The notes beneath the pieces were generated by a model. The model saw only the letters and a program-made list of their open reading frames with translations, searched no databases and was not told the origin of the DNA. Below, one piece after another: positions 52,536 through 60,881 of a DNA stretch of 64,000 bases (positions within the stretch are counted from its first letter, which is position 1; each line of letters opens with the position of its first letter). The position numbers and the translations under genes were made by a program. Source of the DNA: JABMMZ01 sp964438995 (GTDB taxonomy: Bacteria; Bacteroidota; Bacteroidia; NS11-12g; UBA955). The DNA lies in assembly GCA_964438995.1 (NCBI GenBank), contig CAYTMQ010000002.1, forward strand, positions 62,001 to 126,000, in the 5' to 3' direction.

Positions 52536-53555
52536 TTAATCAAATACGCCATCCATCTGACTCAATTCAAACCCCGCATTGTAACTGATGATGGATTTGT
52601 CTTTTTCAAATTCTAACCATGCCTTTTCTTTATGACTTATTTCAATGATGTCTGCGGTGCTTTTATCTTTAAACTTTAAATATACTTTTTCTAAAATAGA
52701 CAGTTCAAATTCATTGAATACATCTTTGTTGAATGTTCTTTTAGGATGCGCACAAAACTTCTCTCCTATTGCACCAGTAGGAAATTCTGTGGATTCAACA
52801 TCAACGTCATCATTGTTGACTATCAACTCAAACATCGATTGGTAATTAACAGGCACTGGTCCCATTTGAATGGCTCTGTATTGCAATCCACTTATTGAAT
52901 AACAGCTTAATTTATACGATAAAAAATCGCAGTAAAACAACAGTTTATTGAGTTGTGTTTTCCATGGTTGCATCCTCTCTGTAAAATACACCACCATCTC
53001 GGTAATCTTATTTAAACTTGGTCTTTTATAACCATTGTACTCACTCGGAAATTCGCTGTTAAAAATGTACTCTTCGATATCAGAATTGGATGTATTGCTA
53101 TTTTCAAGTTCTATAAGTTGGTTCAATTTAGTCAACAACTTATTTTTATCCTTCTCATTCAGACTTTCAGATATCTCTACCAATACTTTAAATTGTTTTG
53201 GGTCTTTCGCCAATTGAATGAGCTTGCTATTTGAAATGTTTGGAATTTCTCCATTTTCATAATTTCTATAGCCATTGATACCAAATCCCAAAATCTCTGA
53301 CATTTTATTGGCAGGCAAATCGTACTTCTCACGAATTTTAATGATTTCATCGGGAAAAGGAATATTGTATTTCTCTCTGTACTGATTGTACAATTGTGTT
53401 ACGTTAATTTGATCTAAATCACTAGACGTAAATTGCTCTCCAGTATCTTCACACAAGAAGAAATGAAAATTGATTTTAAATAGCTCTTTCCTAAAAGTCA
53501 TTTCTCTGACTTCAATTTTGATGCTCATTTTTTTCCCTGTAATCGGACTGTTCAT
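52536..53555 (-). CDS. Panacea-domain antitoxin with MqsA-like N-terminus and HTH
   Basis: 339 residues in three parts. Residues 1-50 resemble the MqsA zinc finger, but the Cys pairs are degraded: SPITGK (3-8) for CPxCGK and CEDTGE (35-40) for CxxCGE. Residues ~68-120 form an HTH (IIKIREKYDLPANKMSEILGFGINGYRNYENG). From ~175 on comes the Panacea domain, DUF4065 (LNKLLFYCDFLSYKLS, YRAIQMGPVPVNYQSMFELI), known to neutralise many unrelated toxins. It lies one base after the toxin gene and would also repress the pair. Confidence 0.82.
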   Translation of the reverse strand: MNSPITGKKMSIKIEVREMTFRKELFKINFHFFLCEDTGEQFTSSDLDQINVTQLYNQYREKYNIPFPDEIIKIREKYDLPANKMSEILGFGINGYRNYENGEIPNISNSKLIQLAKDPKQFKVLVEISESLNEKDKNKLLTKLNQLIELENSNTSNSDIEEYIFNSEFPSEYNGYKRPSLNKITEMVVYFTERMQPWKTQLNKLLFYCDFLSYKLSCYSISGLQYRAIQMGPVPVNYQSMFELIVNNDDVDVESTEFPTGAIGEKFCAHPKRTFNKDVFNEFELSILEKVYLKFKDKSTADIIEISHKEKAWLEFEKDKSIISYNAGFELSQMDGVFD

Positions 53556-53556
53556 T

Positions 53557-53904
53557 TTACTTAAAAGGATAAACTAACTTAAATTCGGCAATGTGAAACG
53601 AAATGCAAATAACACTTGACCCAGGCCTTCCCATCGATATTTTAATATACACTTGATGCCCCTTAATCTCTTTTCCAAACACCCACATACTTGCTATACC
53701 ATACAATACATCATCTAAGGGACCATGACAATAATCTTCCACCATCAAACCCAAAACTATCTTATCTCTATCAACCGGACTTATCTCCAAATCAGCAAGT
53801 GCTTGCGTATTCTTCCCTCTCTCATCGCGGTAAAGAATACTAAAAACAGACAGTTTACTTTTAAAGTCCTTCAGAAATTGTTCGACTTCAATATGGGTTG
53901 ACAT
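53557..53904 (-). CDS. MqsR-like toxin of a type II toxin-antitoxin pair
   Basis: 115 residues. ALADLEISPVDRDKIVLGLMVEDYCHGP (35-62), MWVFGKEIKGHQVYIKIS (73-90) and CISFHIAEFKLVYPF (100-114) match the MqsR/RelE-related toxins with a 'DYCxGP' centre. The likely action is mRNA cleavage in the cytoplasm. Lys88 and His104 are candidates for catalysis. The antitoxin gene follows one base later; toxin-first order is as in mqsRA. Confidence 0.72.
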   Translation of the reverse strand: MSTHIEVEQFLKDFKSKLSVFSILYRDERGKNTQALADLEISPVDRDKIVLGLMVEDYCHGPLDDVLYGIASMWVFGKEIKGHQVYIKISMGRPGSSVICISFHIAEFKLVYPFK

Positions 53905-53936
53905 CTATTGACACATTGCTTGGATGAATTGTAATG

Positions 53937-53967
53937 CGAAGATAAAAGTTTGTTTTGAATAAAACAA
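53937..53967 (-). promoter_or_regulatory. Possible promoter of the toxin-antitoxin pair
   Basis: On minus: TTG (plus 53965-53967), 20-base spacer, TATCTTCG (plus 53937-53944; one mismatch). Confidence 0.4.
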
Positions 53968-54075
53968 CTTTAAAGTGTGAATTTGTATATTTTTTAAAAC
54001 TATATTACATTTTATAATTGTTTAGGTTGATTAGAATTAGGCTGTTGGGGGACATTGGGTAATGTAATTATAATA

Positions 54076-56229
54076 TCAAATTTCTTCTTCTATTATTGCA
54101 CCGCAGTATGGACAATGCTTCCATAATTTTTCTTGTTGACTAAAACAGCTTTGGCATAATATCACTTTCTCAACAACCGATTTTAAGGGAACAGTATTTC
54201 TTACTGTAAAAAGTTCAGGAATTTCTTTTAAAAAAGATGATTCATTGCCCTTCTCAGTAATTAGAAATAGCTTATCCTTTGCTCTCGTAATAGCAACATA
54301 AAACAACCTTCTTTCTTCCTCAAGTAATAAATCATGATTTGATTTTTTAATTACTTGAAATATTCTATCCTCTAACCAAACATCTGGAAAACCTCCACTA
54401 CCCTCTGTCAAGCCAATTATAAAAACCACTTTAGCTTCTAATCCTTTGGAGGCATGTATTGTTTTACCAACTACTTTAACCCCTTCATCTTTGAACTTTT
54501 TAAAATATGGATCAAACATTTTACTTCTTCTATAAAGAAATAATATATCATCATTATTCAGACCTTCATCTAGTAATTCTTTTACTCTATCAAAAGCAAA
54601 AGCAATATTCTCTTCCAATTTATTTCCTGAAAAAACCACTATTTTATGTTCAGACATTTTTGAAGATTGAACATCTTTTTCAACTTTAAATCTATTATGC
54701 TTTATAACCTCATTACTTGCTCCAACAATGTTTTGAGTGCTTCTATAGTTTAGATTTAATTTAATTGTTTTTGAATTTTCAAAATGCTTTTCAAATTCAA
54801 CAATATAGCTCACATTAGAACCCCTAAAACCATAGATACTTTGCCAATCATCTCCAACACAAAACAATTGTGTACTATCCTTTAAAAGTAATTTAATCAA
54901 ATCAACCTGAAGATTATTTACATCTTGAAATTCATCCACTAAAATATAGTCAAATTGTTTTTTAAATTTATTGGAAATGTCCTCTTGATTTGATAAAAGT
55001 GAGGTTGTTCTTGAAATCATATCATTAAAATCTAAATACGATTTATTGATGCAATATTCCTGATATTTCTTTGCTATAGGCAATGCTAATTCATAAAAAT
55101 TTCGTACTCTCTCATGTTGATCTTTTTTAGCCTCAGTCAGAATTTCATCAAAGCTTTTATTCTCAACTTTAATCATATCAATGATTCTAATAATTTGTTG
55201 GACAAAATCTTTCACATCTTTAAGATATCCATTAAATTCTTCTTCATATCTAATATTGGCAGTATAAATATAATCTTCTGGCAACTTATTTTTAACAACA
55301 TTATCAAGACAATGGTTAAAATATGCTGAATCTAAAGTCATATTATCAAATGTCTTTACATAGTTAATGTTTCCTTTTTTAAATTGTTCTTCTTTATTTT
55401 TTGTTGAATAACTTTTATCACTAATATGCTCTAAATACAGATTTGCCGCAGGTATATAAAAATCCGGATTAAATGGGAAATCCGCCACATTGATGGTAGG
55501 TTCATATTCAAATTTAATATTGTGTCTATAAAACCAATCAGCAATAAATTGTTCTGATTTAGATCTAACTTTTGTGCCGTTTAAAGTAGTGAAATGCTTA
55601 CCATTTTTAGGCAAAACATTTAAGTTAGGCACTTTAATTTGAATCTTATCTACAATGTAATCGAGAATATATCGCTTTAATTTCAGCAAATAATTCACAT
55701 CTAGACATTGTTTAATTAAGAGATCATGGACAACTTCAAACACTGTCTCTGGTGCAGCAAACCTAGCCAAATCCTCATCAGAATCATTCTTTTTATCTAC
55801 AATAATTTTAAATTTATTGTCAAATTCATTTACACCTGAATTGCGCAAGACTGTGTAGCAAAATGAATGAAAAGTTTTAATAGTAAGACCATCAATCCAA
55901 CGAAATTTTGTTTGATAATGATATCTCTCTTTATCTTTATCAGCCTTTGAAACAAATTTATCAAAAAGCATTTTTTCATAATTTCCTGAATCATCTGCGG
56001 TAATAATTAATCTATCGATCATCTCATTAGCTGCATTCTTTGTAAAAGTAATAGCAAGAATTTTTGAAGGACTTACACCCTTCTCTTCAATTAGATAAAT
56101 GAGTTTTTGCAATAAAGTTTTTGTTTTACCAGAACCAGCTCCAGCTAGTACTAACAACCTTTTTTCTTCGCTGATTACTGCTTCTAATTGAGAATCATTA
56201 AGTGCATTTAAATTAGTTTTATTATTCAA
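54076..56229 (-). CDS. UvrD/Rep-type helicase with inserted nuclease-like domain and C-terminal zinc ribbon
   Basis: 717 residues. Motif I GAGSGKTKTLL at 30-40, motif II ILVDEFQDVNN near 430, GDDWQSIYGFRGSN, YRSTQNI and motif VI FYVAITRAKDKLFLI, all typical of superfamily 1A. An insert at ~215-265 (VRSKSEQFIADWFYRHNIKFEYE, FNPDFYIPAANLYLEH) has the D...E-x-H pattern seen in HelD-like helicases and PD-(D/E)XK folds. The last ~30 residues are a zinc ribbon: LCQSCF and HCPYCG. It unwinds DNA from 3' to 5' and may act with the RNase H just upstream (22 bases between). Confidence 0.88.
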   Translation of the reverse strand: MNNKTNLNALNDSQLEAVISEEKRLLVLAGAGSGKTKTLLQKLIYLIEEKGVSPSKILAITFTKNAANEMIDRLIITADDSGNYEKMLFDKFVSKADKDKERYHYQTKFRWIDGLTIKTFHSFCYTVLRNSGVNEFDNKFKIIVDKKNDSDEDLARFAAPETVFEVVHDLLIKQCLDVNYLLKLKRYILDYIVDKIQIKVPNLNVLPKNGKHFTTLNGTKVRSKSEQFIADWFYRHNIKFEYEPTINVADFPFNPDFYIPAANLYLEHISDKSYSTKNKEEQFKKGNINYVKTFDNMTLDSAYFNHCLDNVVKNKLPEDYIYTANIRYEEEFNGYLKDVKDFVQQIIRIIDMIKVENKSFDEILTEAKKDQHERVRNFYELALPIAKKYQEYCINKSYLDFNDMISRTTSLLSNQEDISNKFKKQFDYILVDEFQDVNNLQVDLIKLLLKDSTQLFCVGDDWQSIYGFRGSNVSYIVEFEKHFENSKTIKLNLNYRSTQNIVGASNEVIKHNRFKVEKDVQSSKMSEHKIVVFSGNKLEENIAFAFDRVKELLDEGLNNDDILFLYRRSKMFDPYFKKFKDEGVKVVGKTIHASKGLEAKVVFIIGLTEGSGGFPDVWLEDRIFQVIKKSNHDLLLEEERRLFYVAITRAKDKLFLITEKGNESSFLKEIPELFTVRNTVPLKSVVEKVILCQSCFSQQEKLWKHCPYCGAIIEEEI

Positions 56230-56251
56230 TATATGTTAATTAATTTAGTTT

Positions 56252-56881
56252 TTATTTCCTTCCAAAATCTGCTGGGTTTTCCCCCCATGCTTTTGTTTCC
56301 CATTTGAGTATTTTATTCTCGTATGTATTTGAATGTAGCCATTTTTCAGCTCTTGCTATTAGTTCAAATAACTTTTCATTCTTTTCATTTTTTTTATGAT
56401 TTGTCCCTGCGAACTTATCTCTTACCCATGCTATAGCATTTCTACTATCGGAATAAATTGGCAAATTAATATTATTTTTTTTACAATGCGCTAAAGCATG
56501 TACTATAGCCAAAAATTCTACAATATTGTTTGTTCCATCTTCAAAAGGACCTTCTCTAAATATAATTTCCTTAGTTTCTGTAAACACGCCTTGATACTCT
56601 GCAACTCCTGTTGAAGTATTCCAGGCACCATCAACAGATATACTTTGCATAATAGGATTGCCAATTAGCATTAATTCTTCTTTACTTAAAGTTGATTCAA
56701 ATTTATCTTTACCAAGGTATTCACTACTTTTACTCTGAAATGCTTTTTCAGCTTCCTCTCTAGTTACAAAAGATTTATATTCACTCTGTGGATAACCATG
56801 AGTTTGACTTTTACAATCTTCCCAAGTGTCAAACACACCAATTTGTCTACCAACCCATACTACATAGTATTTTTTTTTCAT
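56252..56881 (-). CDS. Ribonuclease H with viroplasmin N-terminal domain
   Basis: 209 residues. N-terminal viroplasmin/RNase H1 hybrid-binding domain: KKYYVVWVGRQIGVFDTWEDCKSQTHGYPQSEYKSF. Catalytic domain: Asp84 (SVDGAWN), Glu122 (NNIVEFLA), Asp145 (IYSDSRNA) and Asp205 (NPADFGRK) complete the four-residue metal site. It cuts RNA in RNA-DNA hybrids. With the adjacent helicase it could resolve R-loops; a housekeeping role is equally likely. Confidence 0.9.
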   Translation of the reverse strand: MKKKYYVVWVGRQIGVFDTWEDCKSQTHGYPQSEYKSFVTREEAEKAFQSKSSEYLGKDKFESTLSKEELMLIGNPIMQSISVDGAWNTSTGVAEYQGVFTETKEIIFREGPFEDGTNNIVEFLAIVHALAHCKKNNINLPIYSDSRNAIAWVRDKFAGTNHKKNEKNEKLFELIARAEKWLHSNTYENKILKWETKAWGENPADFGRK

Positions 56882-56968
56882 TCGACAATAGCAATAGTAT
56901 AATGTTTTAAAATATTTGGATAATTCAAATTAATTACAACAGAAAATAGTTCTCAATTAAAATAATAC

Positions 56969-59236
56969 TTATTTTCTTAAACCATCAATGTATCTAATCT
57001 TCTCAATTAATTTATTAGTTTTTAGATCATATAATTTTGCCTTACCATTCCTTAAACCATTTTCAATCTTTAATATTTCATATGTTCCTTTTTCTTCATT
57101 TACTATTTTAAACTTTCCTTCATATTTTGTATTATCTAAGTTATAGAAAACTTCTGAAATAACAACATTATCAGAATAAATATTTATTGTATATGCTTTT
57201 TGTTTATAATCAAAAAACACCCAATCATTATCCATTTTTCCATTATGATAATTCCCCTTTATAAGCAATGTATCATTTATGAAATACTGATATAAACCAT
57301 CTTTAATTATGCTACTTGATTCTAATTGATACGTTTCTTCATTAAAATAATAACTTCTCAAATCTAAGAAAACTGAATCTGTTAATATGAAGTTTGTATT
57401 ATAGTATATTTCCTCCTTTATCTCACCAGATCTTAATTCAAATTTAAATCTAAAAGGAGATATCAATATATACTTATCATAATTGTTGTTAAGTTCCTCA
57501 AAATAAACATAGGATTTAACAACCCCCTTGTCATATTCTATTGTTTCAAATAAACTACCATTTTCTCTAAAATACTTTGTACCACCATTTAGCTTTCCAT
57601 CTTTATAATTTTGCGTAAAAAGTATTCTTTGGGATTGACTATACATTCTCCACTCATTGTTCTTTTCATTTTTACTGTAATTGCCTTTAAAAATATAGAA
57701 AGAATCTCCATTTTTAAATCTTTCACTCCAGAATCCATCCTTCTCCCCTTTTAAATATTGTCCGAATATTTCATACCCATTTAATGAATCTTTAGAATAA
57801 TATTCTCCAGACATTAATCCTTCAGAATAATAGTATTTATTATATATTTCGTGAAATTCAAAAATTCTTATGCTATCAATATACTCTAAATCAAAAAATT
57901 CTTCAACTTTACCATTAATTTCGCCATTAATATAATTTTTAATTGATAAAATTTTACCTAAGTTTCTACCTATCCAAACATATTCAATCCATGGTCCATT
58001 TTTCTCTCCATTAAAATATTCACCTTTTTTTATGATATTCCCAAAATAATAAAAATTTGAAGAACCATTTTTTACTCCATTAACAAAATTAGAAATTTCA
58101 TATATATCTTCTGTATAATATTCCTCTCCAGTATTTTTATTAATCATTTCACGCAATACACTTGTTGTGCAAACACCTTCGATATTTCCATCTATATATG
58201 TACACTCAACAAAAGTGTCTACTCCATATTTCATTTTAAATTTACCATGCCTTATATCATCTTTAAAATTACCATATAGATAAGGTTTTTCAACACCGTC
58301 TATTACTTTATATACAATTGTTTTACCATTTAATTTATCATTTTTATATTCAAAAATAGATTTGAAAAACAAATTCTCATCAAGATACTCGTATTTAATT
58401 ACTTCACCATTCAGCTCATCATTAACATAATTTCTTTTTAAAATAATTTTCCCATTTTCATATTCATTTTCTATCCCATTTTTCAAATTATTAATATAAT
58501 TTGTTTCAATTAACAACTCGCCATCATAATTATATTCACGTTGTATACCATGTTTTTTTCCCAATTTGTAAAAGAAATCAAATTTTAAATTCCCATTAAA
58601 AAAGTACTCTTTATAAACCCCATCAAACTCATTGTTTTTTAAAGTATATTCATATTGAATTTTGTTTTCTGTACCTTCAAAATAAAACTGTTTAAAACCA
58701 TTTTTTGTATCCATACTTGAATACTTTCGAACTAATATAAATAAATAAGAAATATGAAATTCTTCTGTTTGATAGTATTTATTAGATTCTTTCTTCCTTT
58801 TAATAGTCTCAACCTCTAGATAAAAATTTTCACTTTCATATTTTACATACAAAATGTCATCTAATATTTCACTTTTAATTGTTTTGAATCCATTACTGGC
58901 TAAACCATTTATAACATAATTATAAGCTTCTTTATTGAAAACAGAATATGCAACTTTTTCTGGTGTAGAATTATAAGTATATAAATACAACCAAGCTTGA
59001 GCTTTCTCATAATCATAACCCAAATTATAAGACCAAGTAATTTTACTTAAATATTTTGAATCTCCCGCAGTAGAACTATAATAATTCCAATTATTTGATG
59101 TTACAACAGAGTTAACATCATTCCAATTATCTGCATTACAATATTTCATCATGTCAACAATGGATATTTTCTGTGCACTCAGCCATTTATTGAATGACAT
59201 TAAATATAAAAAAATAAAGATTAATTTCAGTTTCAT
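56969..59236 (-). CDS. Large secreted MORN-type (YwqK-like) repeat protein
   Basis: 755 residues with a signal peptide (LIFIFLYLMSFNKWLSAQ). From ~205 on, more than fifteen repeats of type NG-x-Y-x-x-Y-F-x-N-G-x-L (FDGVYKEYFFNGNLKFDF, LNGEVIKYEYLD, KNGPWIEYVWIG). This repeat is annotated in databases as YwqK antitoxin, but such proteins are mostly surface or structural proteins in Bacteroidetes and there is no evidence of toxin neutralisation here. Very AT-rich and biased to Lys, Asn, Tyr and Glu. Confidence 0.75.
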   Translation of the reverse strand: MKLKLIFIFLYLMSFNKWLSAQKISIVDMMKYCNADNWNDVNSVVTSNNWNYYSSTAGDSKYLSKITWSYNLGYDYEKAQAWLYLYTYNSTPEKVAYSVFNKEAYNYVINGLASNGFKTIKSEILDDILYVKYESENFYLEVETIKRKKESNKYYQTEEFHISYLFILVRKYSSMDTKNGFKQFYFEGTENKIQYEYTLKNNEFDGVYKEYFFNGNLKFDFFYKLGKKHGIQREYNYDGELLIETNYINNLKNGIENEYENGKIILKRNYVNDELNGEVIKYEYLDENLFFKSIFEYKNDKLNGKTIVYKVIDGVEKPYLYGNFKDDIRHGKFKMKYGVDTFVECTYIDGNIEGVCTTSVLREMINKNTGEEYYTEDIYEISNFVNGVKNGSSNFYYFGNIIKKGEYFNGEKNGPWIEYVWIGRNLGKILSIKNYINGEINGKVEEFFDLEYIDSIRIFEFHEIYNKYYYSEGLMSGEYYSKDSLNGYEIFGQYLKGEKDGFWSERFKNGDSFYIFKGNYSKNEKNNEWRMYSQSQRILFTQNYKDGKLNGGTKYFRENGSLFETIEYDKGVVKSYVYFEELNNNYDKYILISPFRFKFELRSGEIKEEIYYNTNFILTDSVFLDLRSYYFNEETYQLESSSIIKDGLYQYFINDTLLIKGNYHNGKMDNDWVFFDYKQKAYTINIYSDNVVISEVFYNLDNTKYEGKFKIVNEEKGTYEILKIENGLRNGKAKLYDLKTNKLIEKIRYIDGLRK

Positions 59237-59327
59237 CGATAATAGAATTTCAAATGTATTAGTGAACTTTAAGATGCAATATTATAAATTTATTTCAACA
59301 ATTCACATGCTCAAATCACAAATCACT

Positions 59328-59345
59328 ATCACCCAATAGGGTGAT
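59328..59345. promoter_or_regulatory. Hairpin/inverted repeat between divergent genes
   Basis: atcaccc-AATA-gggtgat, seven perfect pairs, between the MORN-type gene (minus) and the zinc-finger gene (plus), just four bases before the TTG start. Could be an operator or a structure that hides the start. Confidence 0.4.
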
Positions 59346-59348
59346 TTA

Positions 59349-59618
59349 TTGAACTTTCGAAATAATCAAAACCAATTCAATTCAGGTTACTTTAAATTAA
59401 GATGTACTTCAAATGGTATTGATTGCCACACACGACAAAAGGACCAAATAAAAGATAGAAGAGATTGCCGCTGCCAATGGTGCGGTGCAGATTTCCAAAG
59501 TCGTAACAGAACCATTCAAAGGTATTGCTCAAATTCATGCCGGGTGATGGCACATAATGATCGGAAAAGGAATTGGAGGGATTATACGGAGAAGCAATTG
59601 GATGAGTTGAGGGATTAA
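59349..59618 (+). CDS. Small zinc-finger protein, unknown
   Basis: 89 residues from a TTG; no internal Met suits as a start. Cys42/Cys45 (CQWCG) and Cys60/Cys64 (YCSNSC) form a zinc-binding knuckle pair, followed by a basic helix RVMAHNDRKRNWRDY. The arrangement CxxCGxxF...YCSxxCRxxAxNxRxR is common in small phage- or mobile-element-type proteins. It is the only plus-strand gene in the last 17 kb apart from none other, so is probably an independent insertion. Moderately supported. Confidence 0.55.
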   Translation: MNFRNNQNQFNSGYFKLRCTSNGIDCHTRQKDQIKDRRDCRCQWCGADFQSRNRTIQRYCSNSCRVMAHNDRKRNWRDYTEKQLDELRD

Positions 59619-59649
59619 AAATCTTTTCAAACGAAAAGTACATTTAAGT

Positions 59650-60237
59650 TTATCGTATTTCAAATGTCATTCCTAACTTTTCATATAATTCTTTAATGTC
59701 ATATTTTAGATGTTTATTGATTGTGTTTAATCCTCGCGTATTGATACCATAAATGTCAATCATCTCCAAAACCATTAAATCAATTGAAGCTGCGCTAACC
59801 CATGGTATTGTCTTTCTAAAACCTATGATTCCTTTTGCTTTGGTTTGTTTGAGAAAGTCATCAATTCTATTTTGTGAAATTTTTAGTGTTGAACATGAAC
59901 CGAAATAAATTAATTTACCACTACATTTATCTTTAAGTAATTCGCTTATTTGTTCAAGAGCAAATGATTGTTTTTTATTTAACAGAATTTCTCCACTAGA
60001 TCCATGAAAGCCGAGATATAAAATTGGATATCTATTACATATCGCCTTTGTCGCCCACCTGTTTAAGAGAAATTCAAGCTCTTCAATAGTTAATGCGTCG
60101 TAATGAATGTGTGTGCATTTTTTTAACTTTTCTAGCATTTCAAACATTGGTTTTACGGTAGATCTGTCTGTAATGTCATCATGATTCCAATGTCCTTCAA
60201 TACAAAATATACCTAAGGGTTTTAACCTAGTTCCCAT
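59650..60237 (-). CDS. Caspase/CHAT-like protein with His-Cys dyad (possibly DUF6642 family)
   Basis: 195 residues. LGIFCIEGHWNHDD starts a Rossmann-like caspase-type fold; ILYLGFHGSSGEILL has His78, YFGSCSTL has Cys115, the positions of the catalytic dyad in clan CD peptidases. KAKGIIGFRKTIPWVSAASID follows the dyad as in CHAT proteins. I recall the family as DUF6642, not verified. Last gene of the hsdR-linked unit; 25 bases after the SH3 protein. It could be a protease effector of a defence system (inference). Confidence 0.62.
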   Translation of the reverse strand: MGTRLKPLGIFCIEGHWNHDDITDRSTVKPMFEMLEKLKKCTHIHYDALTIEELEFLLNRWATKAICNRYPILYLGFHGSSGEILLNKKQSFALEQISELLKDKCSGKLIYFGSCSTLKISQNRIDDFLKQTKAKGIIGFRKTIPWVSAASIDLMVLEMIDIYGINTRGLNTINKHLKYDIKELYEKLGMTFEIR

Positions 60238-60262
60238 AAATTTTTCGTGTAATTTGTTTTGT

Positions 60263-60622
60263 TTATTTTAAATATAATCCAAATGCATAGCCAACATTTT
60301 CATTGTATTTTACTTCGTGCCAATAACCACTTTGACCATTAATGCTATCTAGTGATACATCTTTCTTTATAATTAATACAATTGAATTATAAGGAGCAAC
60401 ATCTAAAGGTTTACCTTTTTTATTTGGTTTATTTCGAATTGTTAATCCATTTTCTGCTATTACCGTGAAAGTTATATTTTTTTCTCCTTCTGTCGAATTA
60501 ATGAAATTGGAATTAAAGACTTTACTCGGAGTAAAGATTAAAATAGACAATAACAATAAAGCTACAATCCCAAGTATTGTAGAATGTGTTTTTAGGGGTT
60601 GAAGTGAATTCCAATCGCGCAT
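60263..60622 (-). CDS. Membrane-anchored bacterial SH3 domain protein
   Basis: 119 residues. One helix near 16-33 (ILGIVALLLLSILIF) with a cytoplasmic, polar N-terminus. An SH3b domain covers ~50-119: TVIAENGLTIRNKPNKKGKPL, VLIIKKDVSL, GYWHEVKYNENVGYAFGLYL. Such domains bind peptides or wall fragments outside the membrane. It begins one base after the zinc-ribbon gene stop, so is strongly coupled to it. Confidence 0.68.
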   Translation of the reverse strand: MRDWNSLQPLKTHSTILGIVALLLLSILIFTPSKVFNSNFINSTEGEKNITFTVIAENGLTIRNKPNKKGKPLDVAPYNSIVLIIKKDVSLDSINGQSGYWHEVKYNENVGYAFGLYLK

Positions 60623-60623
60623 T

Positions 60624-60872
60624 TCAGAATTTATAATGTATTATTAAACCGACTAAAATTAAGTTCAAAATCCATAGACCTATAATTCTTGTGATAATTC
60701 TACTTTTATCTACATTAAATGCGCAATTTTCACATACAGATCTTAATCCAGTATGTGTACTGGAACTCATACTATTGCTTCTCTTGCCATAGTATATGGT
60801 GCGTGACCTGCCCGTAACAACACTTCTTCTAAAGTCTGCACCTGGATTCCCGCATAAATAACAACTACTCAT
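60624..60872 (-). CDS. Small zinc-ribbon membrane protein
   Basis: 82 residues. Zinc ribbon with Cys4/Cys7 (CYLCG) and Cys47/Cys50 (CENC); the loop between is Ser/Arg-rich (VVTGRSRTIYYGKRSNSMSSS). A C-terminal helix at ~60-79 (IIGLWILNLILVGLIIHY) tail-anchors it. Sits 9 bases behind hsdR and one base before the SH3 gene. Family not known. Confidence 0.6.
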   Translation of the reverse strand: MSSCYLCGNPGADFRRSVVTGRSRTIYYGKRSNSMSSSTHTGLRSVCENCAFNVDKSRIITRIIGLWILNLILVGLIIHYKF

Positions 60873-60881
60873 TTTAAACTT

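Noticed and set aside
56969..59236. YwqK-type antitoxin annotation for the 755-residue repeat protein
   Set aside because: The label rests on MORN-like repeats only; the protein has a signal peptide and no partner toxin.
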